NCBI GenBank assembly: GCA_964588695.1
Contig: CAZPQK010000005.1
Coordinates: forward strand, 62,001-126,000
From: CAZPQK01 sp964588695
GTDB taxonomy: Bacteria > Krumholzibacteriota > Krumholzibacteriia > WVZY01 > JAKEHA01
Reading direction: 5' to 3'
DNA length: 64,000 nt
The position numbers were made by a program, and so were the translations under genes. A model generated the notes under the pieces. It was not told where the DNA came from. It saw nothing but the letters and a program-made list of their open reading frames with translations, and searched no databases. Below are positions 53,275 to 63,240 of this stretch, in pieces. The first letter of the stretch is position 1; every line of letters begins with the position of its first letter.

Positions 53275-55971
53275 ATGGAAAAGCATTTTGACCACAAGAC
53301 CGCGCAAGCCCGGTGGAACGCCGCGTGGCACGACGCCAACGTGTTTGCGCCCGACGACTCGGCTGATCCCGAAAAGCGCTTCGTTATAACGCTTCCGCCG
53401 CCGAACGTTACCGGCGTATTGCACGTGGGGCATGTGCTGGGCGACACCGTGATGGATCATTTGATTCGTTGGAAGAAGATGTGCGGGTTCAACGCACTTT
53501 GGGTTCCGGGGACCGATCACGCAGGCATTGCCACGCAGAAAGTAGTGGAAGACAAACTTCGTAAGGACGGACGGACTCGTGAGGAGCTGGGCCGCGAGAA
53601 GTTTCTGGAGGAAGCGTGGAAATGGAAAGAGCATCACCACGCACGTATCGTCGATCAAATGAAGAACCTTGGCCTTGCGCTAGACTGGAAGCGCGAGGCG
53701 TTCACGCTGGACGATGAACGGTCGGCGGCGGTACGTGAAGTCTTTGTTCGCCTTTACGAAAAAGGACTCATTTATAAGGGTGAGTACATCGTCAACTGGT
53801 CGCCGGCAAGTGGTACCGCGGTATCCGACGAGGAAGTTGAATACGTCGAAAAGAACAGCCACCTATGGCACATCCGCTACGACCTGGTTGGTGGCGGCGA
53901 GTTGATTGTCGCTACGACCCGGCCGGAGACAATGCTGGGGGACACCGGCGTCGCAGTGAGCCCCGATGACAGCGAAAAAGCCCCACTCGTTGGCAAGAAG
54001 GCTATTTTGCCGTTGGTCGGCCGCGAGATTCCAATAGTTGCCGACGACGTCGTAGACAAAGAGTTCGGGTCGGGGTTTGTAAAAGTAACACCGGCTCATG
54101 ATCCCAACGACTTTGGCATCGGCCAGCGTCACAGCCTGCCGACCATTGTCGTCATCGGTCGCGACGGCAGAATGACCGACCAGGTACCGGAACCGTTTCG
54201 CGGTCTCGATCGATTCGCGTGCCGTAAAGCGGTGGTGGCGGCTCTCGAAGAGTCTGGCCATCTTGTCAAAACCGAACCGCACACGCACTCGGTGGGACAC
54301 CACGACAGAACCGGCGACGTGATTGAACCGCTGCTGTCCAGTCAGTGGTTTGTCAAAATGGAGCCTCTCGCCGCGCCAGCCGTTGCCGCCGCCGAGAACG
54401 AAGACGTCACGTTTTTTCCAATTCGCTGGCGTAATGTGTACATGAGTTGGATGACCAACATTCGCGATTGGTGCATCTCGCGGCAGCTGTGGTGGGGGCA
54501 TAGGATCCCCGCGTGGTATTGCGCCGATGGTCACATAACGGTGTCACGCGAAGACCCGGACGCGTGCGCAACCTGTGGAGCGAGCGCGCTTACACAGGAT
54601 GAAGATGTTCTCGACACCTGGTTTAGCTCCTGGTTGTGGACATTCACGCCGCTGGGCTGGCCCAACCAGGACGCACCCGACCTCAAGCGCTACCACCCGA
54701 CGTCGGTTCTGGTCACCGGCTCGGAGATTATCTTCTTTTGGGTGGCACGTATGATCATGGCGTCATTGGAGTTCATGAAGGAAGTCCCGTTCAACCACGT
54801 GTTTCTTACCGGTATTGTGCGCGACGGCAAGGGGCGCAAGATGAGTAAATCGCTGGGGAACTCGCCGGACCCGTTGGATATCATTGATCGCTGGGGAAGT
54901 GACGCGTTCAGGTTCACGTTGTCGATGTTGTCGCCTCCGGGGAAAGACGTTTTCTTTGACGAAGACAAACTCGAGATCGGGCGTAACTTTGGCAACAAGA
55001 TGTGGCAAGCGTCACGAATGGTGTTGTCGTCGCACGAACGTTTCGGCGTCGGAGTTTTTGGCGATAACGACGCTGGGTTTAGTGAAAGCGCACTTGGTCG
55101 CGCGTGGCACGACGCACATGGATCACACTTACAGTTCGACCCCGAACTTACCTGGGAAGACAAGTGGATGTTGTCGGCTCTTGATCGGGCAGCGACCGAT
55201 GTGGGTGACGCCTTTGAAAGCTGGCGGTTGAATGACGGGACGTCGCGAGTCTATGAGTTCTTCTGGCACGAGTTCTGTGACTGGTACTTGGAGTTGGCCA
55301 AGAACCGACTCTATGGCGACGGCGACAAGCGAACGGTGATGGCGGTGTTGTTGTACGTGTTGGGAGAGGGAATCAAGTTCGTGCACCCGCTGATGCCGTA
55401 CATTACCGAGGAAATCTGGTCGCACCTGCCCATGGCTAACGGTCTTTTGCTAAACAACCGTTATCCGGCCGCCAATGCTGACTTCCGTGACGCTTCGTCT
55501 TTGGAGAACATGGAACAGTTTCAACAGGTTGTAACCGCGATTCGCAACATTCGCGCCGAGTATCGCGTTAATCCTGGTGAACGTATTGCCGTGGGGGTGC
55601 ACGCCGAAGGCGACGCCGCGATTCGGCTGGAGCGGATGCGCGATGGAATAGAAACTCTCGCCAAAGTGGGCGAGTTAACCATCGGTGCCGGCGTCGCAAA
55701 AGAAAAGGGCAGTGCGGCACAGCCATTAGGCAAGTTGGAAGTTATTGTTCCGCTCGCTGGGATCGTCGACCTCGACGCCGAAGCGCAGCGCCTGGCCAAG
55801 GAAAAAGAGAAGATCGAGTCGGAACTAGCGTCGGTTGAAAAGAAACTGGCCAATGAAAACTTTGTTTCTCGCGCGAAACCCGAAGTGGTGGAGCGAGAAC
55901 GTGAGAAGAAGACTCGCCTGGAAATCGAACGCGATAAGATAAACGAATCGCTGGCGATTATCGCGGGTTAA
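53275..55971 (+). CDS. valS: ValS, valyl-tRNA synthetase
   Basis: An 898-residue class I synthetase. The HIGH-type motif is in PPPNVTGVLHVGHVLGDTVMDHL, the editing domain has ATTRPETMLGDTGVAV, and KMSKS is in GKGRKMSKSLGNSPDPLDI. A Cys-x2-Cys pair (ACATCGA) lies in the zinc-type insert. The C-terminal ~70 residues form the Val-arm coiled coil (AQRLAKEKEKIESELASVEKKLA). It charges tRNA-Val in the cytoplasm. No clear Shine-Dalgarno sequence precedes the ATG. Confidence 0.98.
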   Translation: MEKHFDHKTAQARWNAAWHDANVFAPDDSADPEKRFVITLPPPNVTGVLHVGHVLGDTVMDHLIRWKKMCGFNALWVPGTDHAGIATQKVVEDKLRKDGRTREELGREKFLEEAWKWKEHHHARIVDQMKNLGLALDWKREAFTLDDERSAAVREVFVRLYEKGLIYKGEYIVNWSPASGTAVSDEEVEYVEKNSHLWHIRYDLVGGGELIVATTRPETMLGDTGVAVSPDDSEKAPLVGKKAILPLVGREIPIVADDVVDKEFGSGFVKVTPAHDPNDFGIGQRHSLPTIVVIGRDGRMTDQVPEPFRGLDRFACRKAVVAALEESGHLVKTEPHTHSVGHHDRTGDVIEPLLSSQWFVKMEPLAAPAVAAAENEDVTFFPIRWRNVYMSWMTNIRDWCISRQLWWGHRIPAWYCADGHITVSREDPDACATCGASALTQDEDVLDTWFSSWLWTFTPLGWPNQDAPDLKRYHPTSVLVTGSEIIFFWVARMIMASLEFMKEVPFNHVFLTGIVRDGKGRKMSKSLGNSPDPLDIIDRWGSDAFRFTLSMLSPPGKDVFFDEDKLEIGRNFGNKMWQASRMVLSSHERFGVGVFGDNDAGFSESALGRAWHDAHGSHLQFDPELTWEDKWMLSALDRAATDVGDAFESWRLNDGTSRVYEFFWHEFCDWYLELAKNRLYGDGDKRTVMAVLLYVLGEGIKFVHPLMPYITEEIWSHLPMANGLLLNNRYPAANADFRDASSLENMEQFQQVVTAIRNIRAEYRVNPGERIAVGVHAEGDAAIRLERMRDGIETLAKVGELTIGAGVAKEKGSAAQPLGKLEVIVPLAGIVDLDAEAQRLAKEKEKIESELASVEKKLANENFVSRAKPEVVEREREKKTRLEIERDKINESLAIIAG

Positions 55972-55988
55972 GTAAGGGAGACAGCAGT

Positions 55989-56375
55989 ATGAGCGATATT
56001 CCCGTTGGCGAAACGTTACGCCTGGCGCGTCAGCAGCGCGAGCTGACGATCGCGCAGGTTAATCAGCAAACCAAGATCTCTGCGGAAGTTTTGCGCCAGT
56101 TAGAAGCCGACGATCACGCCGCTTTCGAAAGCGAGACATACCTGAAAGGGTTCCTGCGAAGTTACGCCGAGTTCTTGGAGCTGGACCCTGGCCTGCTGTG
56201 GGCGCAGGTGAAACGTGCCCGGGCCGGTGCCGGCGGCGGCAGCGACACGGTGTGGAACGTCGAGTCCGGGCCGGTGGAAGAAAAGGTAGGAACGCCCCGA
56301 TTGCTTCGGTTTATCGTTCCTATTCTGTTGTTGGTGATCGCATTGCTAGTCGTGTTGCTCTTGCGTAAACCATGA
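55989..56375 (+). CDS. RodZ-like membrane HTH protein (short form)
   Basis: A 128-residue protein. An N-terminal helix-turn-helix of the RodZ/HTH_25 type (GETLRLARQQRELTIAQVNQQTKISAEVLRQLEADD, ETYLKGFLRSYAEFLELD) is followed by a short linker and one C-terminal membrane helix (LLRFIVPILLLVIALLVVLLL). RodZ links MreB to the membrane, but full RodZ carries a periplasmic domain that is absent here. AAGGGAG precedes the ATG, and the stop overlaps uvrB (ATGA). Confidence 0.8.
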   Translation: MSDIPVGETLRLARQQRELTIAQVNQQTKISAEVLRQLEADDHAAFESETYLKGFLRSYAEFLELDPGLLWAQVKRARAGAGGGSDTVWNVESGPVEEKVGTPRLLRFIVPILLLVIALLVVLLLRKP

Positions 56376-58402
56376 GCCTATTTAACCTCGTTTCTACTTA
56401 CCAACCCACCGGAGACCAGCCCGCCGCGATCGACGCACTTTCTGCCGGGTTGGCCGACAAACGCGAACACCAGGTGCTCTTGGGCGTAACCGGTTCGGGA
56501 AAAACCTTCACGATGGCCAACGTCATTGCCCGTTTCGGTAAACCGACGTTGGTGGTTTCGCACAACAAGACGCTGGCCGCGCAACTCTACGGCGAGTTCA
56601 AAGGATTCTTTCCAGACAACGCAGTCGAATACTTTGTCAGTTACTACGACTATTACCAACCGGAAGCGTTTGTCCCCTCTACCAACACTTACATTGAGAA
56701 AGACGCGTCCATTAACGACGACATTGATCGCCTGCGTGTGCGCGCCACCAGTTCGCTGATGACACGTCCGGATGTAGTGGTCGTGGCGAGTGTATCCTGT
56801 ATTTATGGCTTAGGGTCGCCGGAAGCGTTTAAAGGGATGAGTGTGGAACTCCGGGTTGGCGCGGATATCGATCGCGAAGCATTCCTGCGCAAGCTCGTCG
56901 ACATTCAGTATCAACGAAACGACACGGCGTTTACACGGGGAACGTTTCGGGTGCGCGGAGAAGTGGTGGAGATTCGCCCGGCGTACGAGGAAGAGGCAAT
57001 ACGAGTCGAGTTCTTTGGCGACGAGATCGAAGCCATTTCGGTAACCAATCCGCTAACGGGCAAGGTTATCCGCGAAATGGAACATCTAATGATTTTTCCG
57101 GCGAAGCATTTTGTCACGCCGGAACCGCTACTTAAGTCTTCGATTAAACAGATTCGCGAGGAGTTGGGTAATCGACTCAACGAGTTGCGCGGTCAGAATA
57201 AGTTGGTGGAAGCGCAACGGCTTGAACAGCGCACATTGTACGACATTGAGATGCTGCAGGAGATGGGATATTGCTCCGGCGTTGAGAACTACGCGCGGTA
57301 TCTTTCCGGTCGCAGTGAGGGCGAACGGCCGCTTACGCTAATGGACTACTTTGGCGATGACTTTCTATGCATCATCGACGAGTCGCACGTCACCGTCCCG
57401 CAAATCGGAGGAATGTTTAACGGCGACCGATCCCGTAAGCTGACGCTGGTCGAGCACGGTTTTCGCCTGCCGTCGGCGCTGGACAACCGCCCGCTTCGTT
57501 TTGAGGAATTTGCCGGCATGACGCCCCGCGTCATCTACGTCAGCGCCACCCCGGCCGACTACGAGTTGCGCATGTCGAAAGGCGAGATTGTCGAGCAGGT
57601 CATTCGTCCTACCGGGCTGGTCGATCCAGAGATTGACGTCCGTCCGGTGGAAGGGCAGATCGACGACCTGGCCGAAGAAATCAAACTACGCGTGGAGCGC
57701 CAGGAACGCACGTTGGTCACCACGCTCACCAAGCGCATGGCCGAAGAGCTTACCGACTACCTCTCTTCGATCGGGACGCGGGTTCGCTACCTGCACTCCG
57801 ACATCGATGCGCTTGAGCGCGTCGAAATTCTACGCGGCCTGCGCTTGGGCGAGTTTGATGTGTTGGTGGGAATTAACCTGCTCCGCGAAGGACTCGACCT
57901 TCCCGAAGTAAGCCTGGTCGCCGTGATCGATGCCGACAAGGAAGGGTTCCTGCGCAGCGAGACCAGTTTAATTCAAACCGCGGGACGCGCGGCACGACAC
58001 GTTGCCGGCGCGGTGATCTTTTACGCCGACAATATGACCGATTCGATGCAACGTGCCATCGACGAAACCAATCGTCGTCGCAAACGACAGCTTGCATACA
58101 ACCAGGAGCATGGGATTACACCGCGAGGTATTGTGAAGTCGCTCGATGAAGTTCGCTTAAGTACTTCCGTTGCCGATGCCAAGCAGTTGGGTGACGACAG
58201 CGCTGCGATTCTGGAATCGGGTCCGGTAAGCGAGAGTCTGGCGCAAGCGTTGGAAGCAGAAATGCACCGCGAAGCCGAGGCGTTGAACTTCGAGAAGGCG
58301 GCGTCGTTACGCGATCGCCTGGAAGAAGTACAGCTACAGCTTGCTCTGGAAGCCGAAGACGAGCGACCGGCCAGGCGCGGACCAGGAAGGGCAAGACGGT
58401 GA
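56372..58402 (+). CDS. uvrB: UvrB, excinuclease ABC subunit B
   Basis: A 676-residue helicase-like repair protein. Walker A is GVTGSGKTFTMANVIA, the DNA-gripping beta-hairpin is YYDYYQPEAFVPSTNTYIEKDASIN, and LEHGFRLPSALDNRPL, YVSATP and QTAGRAARH give the later motor motifs. A C-terminal UVR domain (EAEALNFEKAASLRDRLEEVQ) binds UvrC. It verifies lesions in nucleotide excision repair. The start overlaps the RodZ-like stop and the end overlaps nadC (GTGA). Confidence 0.98.
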   Translation: MSLFNLVSTYQPTGDQPAAIDALSAGLADKREHQVLLGVTGSGKTFTMANVIARFGKPTLVVSHNKTLAAQLYGEFKGFFPDNAVEYFVSYYDYYQPEAFVPSTNTYIEKDASINDDIDRLRVRATSSLMTRPDVVVVASVSCIYGLGSPEAFKGMSVELRVGADIDREAFLRKLVDIQYQRNDTAFTRGTFRVRGEVVEIRPAYEEEAIRVEFFGDEIEAISVTNPLTGKVIREMEHLMIFPAKHFVTPEPLLKSSIKQIREELGNRLNELRGQNKLVEAQRLEQRTLYDIEMLQEMGYCSGVENYARYLSGRSEGERPLTLMDYFGDDFLCIIDESHVTVPQIGGMFNGDRSRKLTLVEHGFRLPSALDNRPLRFEEFAGMTPRVIYVSATPADYELRMSKGEIVEQVIRPTGLVDPEIDVRPVEGQIDDLAEEIKLRVERQERTLVTTLTKRMAEELTDYLSSIGTRVRYLHSDIDALERVEILRGLRLGEFDVLVGINLLREGLDLPEVSLVAVIDADKEGFLRSETSLIQTAGRAARHVAGAVIFYADNMTDSMQRAIDETNRRRKRQLAYNQEHGITPRGIVKSLDEVRLSTSVADAKQLGDDSAAILESGPVSESLAQALEAEMHREAEALNFEKAASLRDRLEEVQLQLALEAEDERPARRGPGRARR

Positions 58403-59259
58403 CCGATTCTTTCTCAATGAACGAACTGCAACGACTGGTAAAGGCCGCGCTGGAAGAAGACCAGGTATGGGACGACGCCACGATTGACTATCTGGACCTG
58501 GATCAGGAACCCATCAACGGCGAAATCGTGGTTAAGGCCCCGGGTGTGATCGCGGGGCTGGCCGCGGCTCGTGACGCGTTCGCACAGGTGGACGCTTCTG
58601 TTTCGTTTAACGCGCTGTTTAATGACGGCGATCGGGTGGCCGCCCGCGACACGCTGGTGCGACTTCGTGGGCGGGCAGGTTCCATCTTAAGAGCCGAGCG
58701 CGTCGCCCTTAACTTCCTGCAACGACTTTCCGGTACCGCTACACTCACAGCGGCATTTGTCGAGCAAGTCGAGTCGGCTGGCATAACGATACTTGATACC
58801 CGCAAGACTACGCCGCTCATGCGAGACTTACAAAAATACGCAGTTCGGTGTGGCGGCGGACAGAACCATCGTCGCAACCTTTCTTCGATGGTCTTGGTTA
58901 AGGAAAACCATCGTCGCGCGCTAGGTGGGGAAGACGAGCTCATTGCGGCGCTGCACAGCGCAGGAAAGTCCAGTCAGTACGTGGAAGTGGAAGTCGATTC
59001 GATGGCGTTTCTGGAAAAGCTGATTGGGGCACCGATTGATCGAGTGATGCTGGACAACTTTAGCCCCGACGAAGTGCGTGACGCGCTCGACCTGTTGCGG
59101 TCGAAGGGGGCCACCTATGACGTCGAAGTCTCCGGCGGCATCACCCGCAAGACCATCGCCGACTATGTCATTACCGGCGTCGACTACATCTCCATTGGCG
59201 CGCTAACCCACTCGGCGCGGGCGCTCGATATCAGCCTGGAGATTCACCGCCGCGCGTAG
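58399..59259 (+). CDS. nadC: NadC, quinolinate phosphoribosyltransferase
   Basis: A 286-residue enzyme that converts quinolinate and PRPP to nicotinate mononucleotide in NAD synthesis. Motifs LNFLQRLSGTATLT, ILDTRKTTPLMRDLQKYAVRCGGGQNHR, LVKENH, VEVEVDS, DNFSPDEV and EVSGGITRKTI are in family order and at standard length. The GTG start overlaps the uvrB stop. The gene ends eight bases before the end of the convergent CHAT gene with no visible terminator between. Confidence 0.97.
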   Translation: MTDSFSMNELQRLVKAALEEDQVWDDATIDYLDLDQEPINGEIVVKAPGVIAGLAAARDAFAQVDASVSFNALFNDGDRVAARDTLVRLRGRAGSILRAERVALNFLQRLSGTATLTAAFVEQVESAGITILDTRKTTPLMRDLQKYAVRCGGGQNHRRNLSSMVLVKENHRRALGGEDELIAALHSAGKSSQYVEVEVDSMAFLEKLIGAPIDRVMLDNFSPDEVRDALDLLRSKGATYDVEVSGGITRKTIADYVITGVDYISIGALTHSARALDISLEIHRRA

Positions 59260-59267
59260 TTGTCCGT

Positions 59268-62200
59268 TTACCAGGGCGACCGAGGCGCGCCCGTGGCGAC
59301 GAAGGCAGCCCAGTGATAAGGGTGACTGTACGTTTCCGAATTCAGCATCTGTCGTCGGCCCTGGCGAAGCGCCTCGGCCGCCGACTTTTTCTTTCCCAAC
59401 ATGTAGCGGTAAAACTCTGCCATGAGTGCGGCGCTGGATTCGTCTGACACCTGCCACAAACTCGCAACGACACCATTGGCACCCGCGGCGACGAACGCGC
59501 GCGAAAGCCCGACCACACCTTCGCCACGGCTGATGCGGCCACGACCCGAATCACAAGCCGAAAGCACCACCAGTCCCACGTCGAACGGCAGATTCAACAC
59601 TTCCAACGTGTAGAGAAATCCATCTTCATTGGATCCTTCGGCTTTAGCCAGCGCAATGCTGGAAGCCGACGGTTCTTTTGAGTCCAGCAACCCGTGGGTC
59701 GCGAGATGTACGATACGAGGACGGCGTTCGCCCAACGCTGTCTTAAATGCCGACTCGCTGACGTCGGTGCCTACCATCGACACACGTCGCTTTTCCTTAA
59801 CGGTTGCGGCAATCGCGGCAACTTCCTTGCGCGTTCCTGGTAACGGCACCAGGTCCGCGCTATGGCGATTGGCCGAAAGTGTTTCAAAGTTGGGATCGCC
59901 TACCGCGAGCAAATCGATGTCGGGTTTGTTCGAGCGACGTTGCGACATCTCCAGCAACACCGATGCGGACGGCGCGTAGCTGATAGCGTGTGTACTACCC
60001 AACCAAGCCAGATCGCTCCAGTTGCCATCGGTTGTTGGTGCGAGTAGCTCGAATGGGAGTTCGAACAACGCGCCGTCGGGAACAACAATAATGTGCTTTT
60101 TCTTGGCGATCGCGTTGGTCGCGGGCGCTATTAGCATTTCATATAGCTGCGCGGACGAATTGCGCAGGGTGGCGTCGCCGTTCCCGGGCTGACGCACCGC
60201 GTCTCGAATTTGCTTGATCTGATCGTCAATGCTACGTCGCCCGGAGAGTCGGTGTACTTCGGTTGACTTACGATCGGCTACCCACAATAGGGAAGCGGTG
60301 TCACCCAGCGCGTAGTACAGCATGATCGAGTTCTTGGGGAGTGACTTGCGTACTTGCGATAGCGCCGCAACCTGATCATCGCTGGCCAGCTTGCCCATGT
60401 CGCGCGCCAGCCGCTCGCGCTGCATGCGACGGAACTGCGACTCCAGTTCGTCAATCTTGTCTGCGGCGGGTGAGGGCTGTGAACGTTCGTGGTACAACGC
60501 GTCGAGGGTCGTCTCTTCTTCGGGGGTGCGGTTGCGCAGGGCCGCGTTGCGCATCATGTCTAACAGCCCGCGCGCCTTGGCTGTTTCAATAACCGCGAAC
60601 GCCCGCTCGGCCCACTCGTGGTTGTCGCGGGACGCGTAATACAGTGCGATCTCTTCGTAGTAGCGACGCCATTCCCCGGCAAACAGGTCGCCGCCGCCAA
60701 GCTGGCCGTCGACGGTGTCGTCGCGCAGCGATTCGACTTGTTGGCGCGTGTGGTCGTAATAGAAAGCCGCGCTATCCGGGTTTTCTTTTTCGAACGTGTG
60801 GCCAATCGTCATGCCGGTTCGCATTGCCAGATTGGTCAACCCGGCCGCCTGAGCCCGGGCCCGCGCGGAATGAAGAATGTGTCGCGCCTGTTGGTTCTTG
60901 CCCTGCAGGGCGAGCGTCGTTGCCAGACCGACGTCGTCGGTGATCAAGTTGGCCTGTGCCTCTTGTTCGGTATCGATCTGCTTCGCTAACTCCCACATCT
61001 CGGTCGATCGATCGTATTGCCCCAGGGTCGCTGCCAGGTAACCGGCGGTGGTGGCGGCATCGCGAATGCGCGGTGCGTCTTCGTTGCTACGCGCGTTGTC
61101 GAGCGCGCGCTCGGCAAACTGAAGCCCGCGGTCGTTAACGCCCAATTGTTCGTACAACGACGCGACGTTCAATAGTGCCGTGGTCTTTTCGTTGGCATCG
61201 GGTAGGGAGTCGGCTAATTGGAGTGCCGCCACCATATCCAACCGTGCGTTCTCCATATCACCCATGTCGCGGTAGAGGTTTCCACGGGTCTGCCGCAACG
61301 AATACTGGGCCGCGGGATCATGGGTATTGCCGAGCAATTCGGCCGCCGCGTCAATCTGGTTCATCGCATCGTTGTAGCTTTGCATGTCGGTAAGCGCCTG
61401 CGCGTAATTGATGCGGTACAAGAACTCGCTCGGGTCATCGGTTTGATCGGCGATGTTGACCGAGCGACGGTATGCGTTGGCCGCCCCTTCGACCCGTCCC
61501 ATCTCCCAATAAATGTTGGCAATGCCGTTTAAGTTCTGCAGAATGCGCTCGGCTTGCCCCACTTGTTCCAGTATGGGCAATGCTTCTTCGTACGCGGCTT
61601 TCGCCTCGACCAGACGCCCGGCGCGATAGTGAGTGTGGCCCATGTAGGTAATCGTGGACCCCAATCCGCCCATGTCGCCGGTTCGCTCGCGAACCGCGCG
61701 GGCCTTGCCGTAAAACTCAAGCGCAGCGTCATAGTTGCCGGTCTGCAAGTTTGCGGAACCAAGTCCGTTCAGCGTGGCGCCCAGGAGAATCTGGTCGTCG
61801 ACCGTTTTGCGAGCAGTGGCGGCCTCGTTATACCACTTAAACACCTGATCAAAGTCGCCACGAAACCAATTGGCCCGTCCAAGTTTTCCTAAGTTGTCGG
61901 CGAGAAGGTGCTCGTCGCCAATTTGTTTGGCGAGGTCGTGGGCTTGAAGATACAGCGCTACGGCTTTGTCGGGTTCGCCCGCGCCCAGCGCGGCCTCCGC
62001 TTCGTCGCGAAGCTGCATGGCACGCGCGCGACTGCGGAAGTCCTGGTTGGTCCAATCGCGGTAGGTTGCGACCAGGCGCTGCGCGGCGGGGTTGCCCCCG
62101 TTGTCGACGTGGACTTCGGCAACGAGTTCGGCAAACACCACGTTCTCTTCGGCGGCATCGGGCTGTTCGGGCCGAATCTGACACGCGATATCCAAAAGTT

Positions 62201-62381
62201 GTGCGACGGCCGCGCCCACGACAGCGCGATGCGCAACGACGTACGCTTCGAACGCGGCGGGATCATCGCCAATCGATAGGGCATACGATTTGTCAATAAA
62301 TTCGGTGGAGGGATCGGCTGCGGTGGAACTCGTGACGAGCGAAACGAGAGCGACGGCGATTAACAAAATCCGAGCAAACAT
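59268..62381 (-). CDS. Exported TPR-CHAT protein (putative caspase-like peptidase)
   Basis: A 1037-residue protein with a signal peptide (MFARILLIAVALVSLVTSSTAA). Residues ~90-560 are TPR units (e.g. ANLQTGNYDAALEFYGKARAVRERTGD); a helical linker follows. The C-terminal ~300 residues are a CHAT domain with the expected His896 in VHLATHGLLDS and Cys943 in LSACDSGRG, followed by GEGVVGLSRAFVAAGANGVVASLWQVSD. CHAT domains are caspase-clan proteases. Both catalytic residues are present, so activity is plausible. Export across the inner membrane is predicted, but the protein lacks a YPNP sorting module. GAGGT precedes the ATG. Confidence 0.87.
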   Translation of the reverse strand: MFARILLIAVALVSLVTSSTAADPSTEFIDKSYALSIGDDPAAFEAYVVAHRAVVGAAVAQLLDIACQIRPEQPDAAEENVVFAELVAEVHVDNGGNPAAQRLVATYRDWTNQDFRSRARAMQLRDEAEAALGAGEPDKAVALYLQAHDLAKQIGDEHLLADNLGKLGRANWFRGDFDQVFKWYNEAATARKTVDDQILLGATLNGLGSANLQTGNYDAALEFYGKARAVRERTGDMGGLGSTITYMGHTHYRAGRLVEAKAAYEEALPILEQVGQAERILQNLNGIANIYWEMGRVEGAANAYRRSVNIADQTDDPSEFLYRINYAQALTDMQSYNDAMNQIDAAAELLGNTHDPAAQYSLRQTRGNLYRDMGDMENARLDMVAALQLADSLPDANEKTTALLNVASLYEQLGVNDRGLQFAERALDNARSNEDAPRIRDAATTAGYLAATLGQYDRSTEMWELAKQIDTEQEAQANLITDDVGLATTLALQGKNQQARHILHSARARAQAAGLTNLAMRTGMTIGHTFEKENPDSAAFYYDHTRQQVESLRDDTVDGQLGGGDLFAGEWRRYYEEIALYYASRDNHEWAERAFAVIETAKARGLLDMMRNAALRNRTPEEETTLDALYHERSQPSPAADKIDELESQFRRMQRERLARDMGKLASDDQVAALSQVRKSLPKNSIMLYYALGDTASLLWVADRKSTEVHRLSGRRSIDDQIKQIRDAVRQPGNGDATLRNSSAQLYEMLIAPATNAIAKKKHIIVVPDGALFELPFELLAPTTDGNWSDLAWLGSTHAISYAPSASVLLEMSQRRSNKPDIDLLAVGDPNFETLSANRHSADLVPLPGTRKEVAAIAATVKEKRRVSMVGTDVSESAFKTALGERRPRIVHLATHGLLDSKEPSASSIALAKAEGSNEDGFLYTLEVLNLPFDVGLVVLSACDSGRGRISRGEGVVGLSRAFVAAGANGVVASLWQVSDESSAALMAEFYRYMLGKKKSAAEALRQGRRQMLNSETYSHPYHWAAFVATGAPRSPW

Positions 62382-62730
62382 ATAGACCTCATTAGATGAA
62401 CAACCTGGTGTCCGGCTTTTGACGATTATTGGCCAGATGGCCTGCGCGCCTCAAGTGCGTTGTGCCGAAACCGCACATTTAGTGGGTTCGCACGAATTCA
62501 ATCGTGAATTCGGCTTGTCGCACTCTCTTAAGGAAACACTGATGGTTAGCGATGAATGGAGTGGTGCGATTTGCACATAGCGTTCTCTATGCTGCCCCGG
62601 CTAGTAGGCTATCGGTGAATTGCATGGACTTGGCCTTAAATAGGCTATACACTTCTGACTGATGGTTTGACCCGAGACACGGTTTCTTTCGCAGAATACC
62701 TGTGCTGGGCAATGTGGGTAGGTGGATATC
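62382..62730. other. Divergent intergenic region with an inverted repeat
   Basis: About 350 bases between the CHAT gene and the small lipoprotein genes. It has the perfect inverted repeat at 62493 and two copies of TAGGCTAT (62605 and 62641). TATACA at 62646-62651 could be a -10 element but its -35 is poor. I see no supported gene here. Confidence 0.55.
62493..62512. promoter_or_regulatory. Perfect 8-base inverted repeat, candidate operator
   Basis: CGAATTCA-ATCG-TGAATTCG. A second, overlapping symmetry (CACGA...TCGTG, 62491-62506) is shifted by a few bases. It lies in the divergent region 112 bases upstream of the CHAT gene start, so it may be a regulator site or a chance palindrome. Confidence 0.4.
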
Positions 62731-63240
62731 ATGCTAATTCTCATTTTGGGCCGGGTGCAACGCGCTCGAGTTCGGCTAGCAGTCGCTTTAGCCGCCGTAT
62801 CGATGACCATCGCCTGTGGTGGCATCACTCCGCCGTTGGATGTTCCAACTCCTCCAGCAGAAATTTGCGCCGCTCCTTTTTCAGAAGGCTATTCCATAGC
62901 GATGACCGTGGAATTGTGTGAGTCAGACCGATACAGCGGCAACGAAGTGGATGTAACCGTTAGGTATCGACTTGACAGCACCTTTCCGGGCTACGAATCG
63001 ATGCCGCATGTTATTACGGGACACATCGGACTTTTCGATAGCCCAAGATACTGGACAATTCTGGCCGGAGATACGAGTTGGACAGATACACTAGTCGTGG
63101 GCGGTGAAGCAAGCATCACGCTTACCACCCGTTTCGAGTCACAGGGGGAGACCCTCATCGACGTTTATGCTCGTGCCCCAGTCATTCCGGGCGGCGCTTG
63201 GGTTGTCGGTCGATTCGTTGAGTTGGTGACGGTGCGATGA
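62731..63240 (+). CDS. Small lipoprotein-like exported protein, first of a tandem set
   Basis: A 169-residue protein. The ATG at 62731 follows AGGTGG by five bases; a GTG at 62722 is possible. The N-terminus (RLAVALAAVSMTIACGG) looks like a lipoprotein signal with Cys at the cleavage site, though TIA is not the best lipobox. The rest is beta-rich, with RYWTILAGDTSWTDTLVVGG and ITLTTRFESQGETLIDVYA, resembling an Ig-like fold. A similar block (GAASDTSWTQALVNN) occurs in the next gene. Function unknown. Confidence 0.65.
   Translation: MLILILGRVQRARVRLAVALAAVSMTIACGGITPPLDVPTPPAEICAAPFSEGYSIAMTVELCESDRYSGNEVDVTVRYRLDSTFPGYESMPHVITGHIGLFDSPRYWTILAGDTSWTDTLVVGGEASITLTTRFESQGETLIDVYARAPVIPGGAWVVGRFVELVTVR

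Noticed and set aside
62605..62648. Two TAGGCTAT copies as a regulatory direct repeat
   Set aside because: Only eight bases, 36 apart and not in helical phase; chance is likely.
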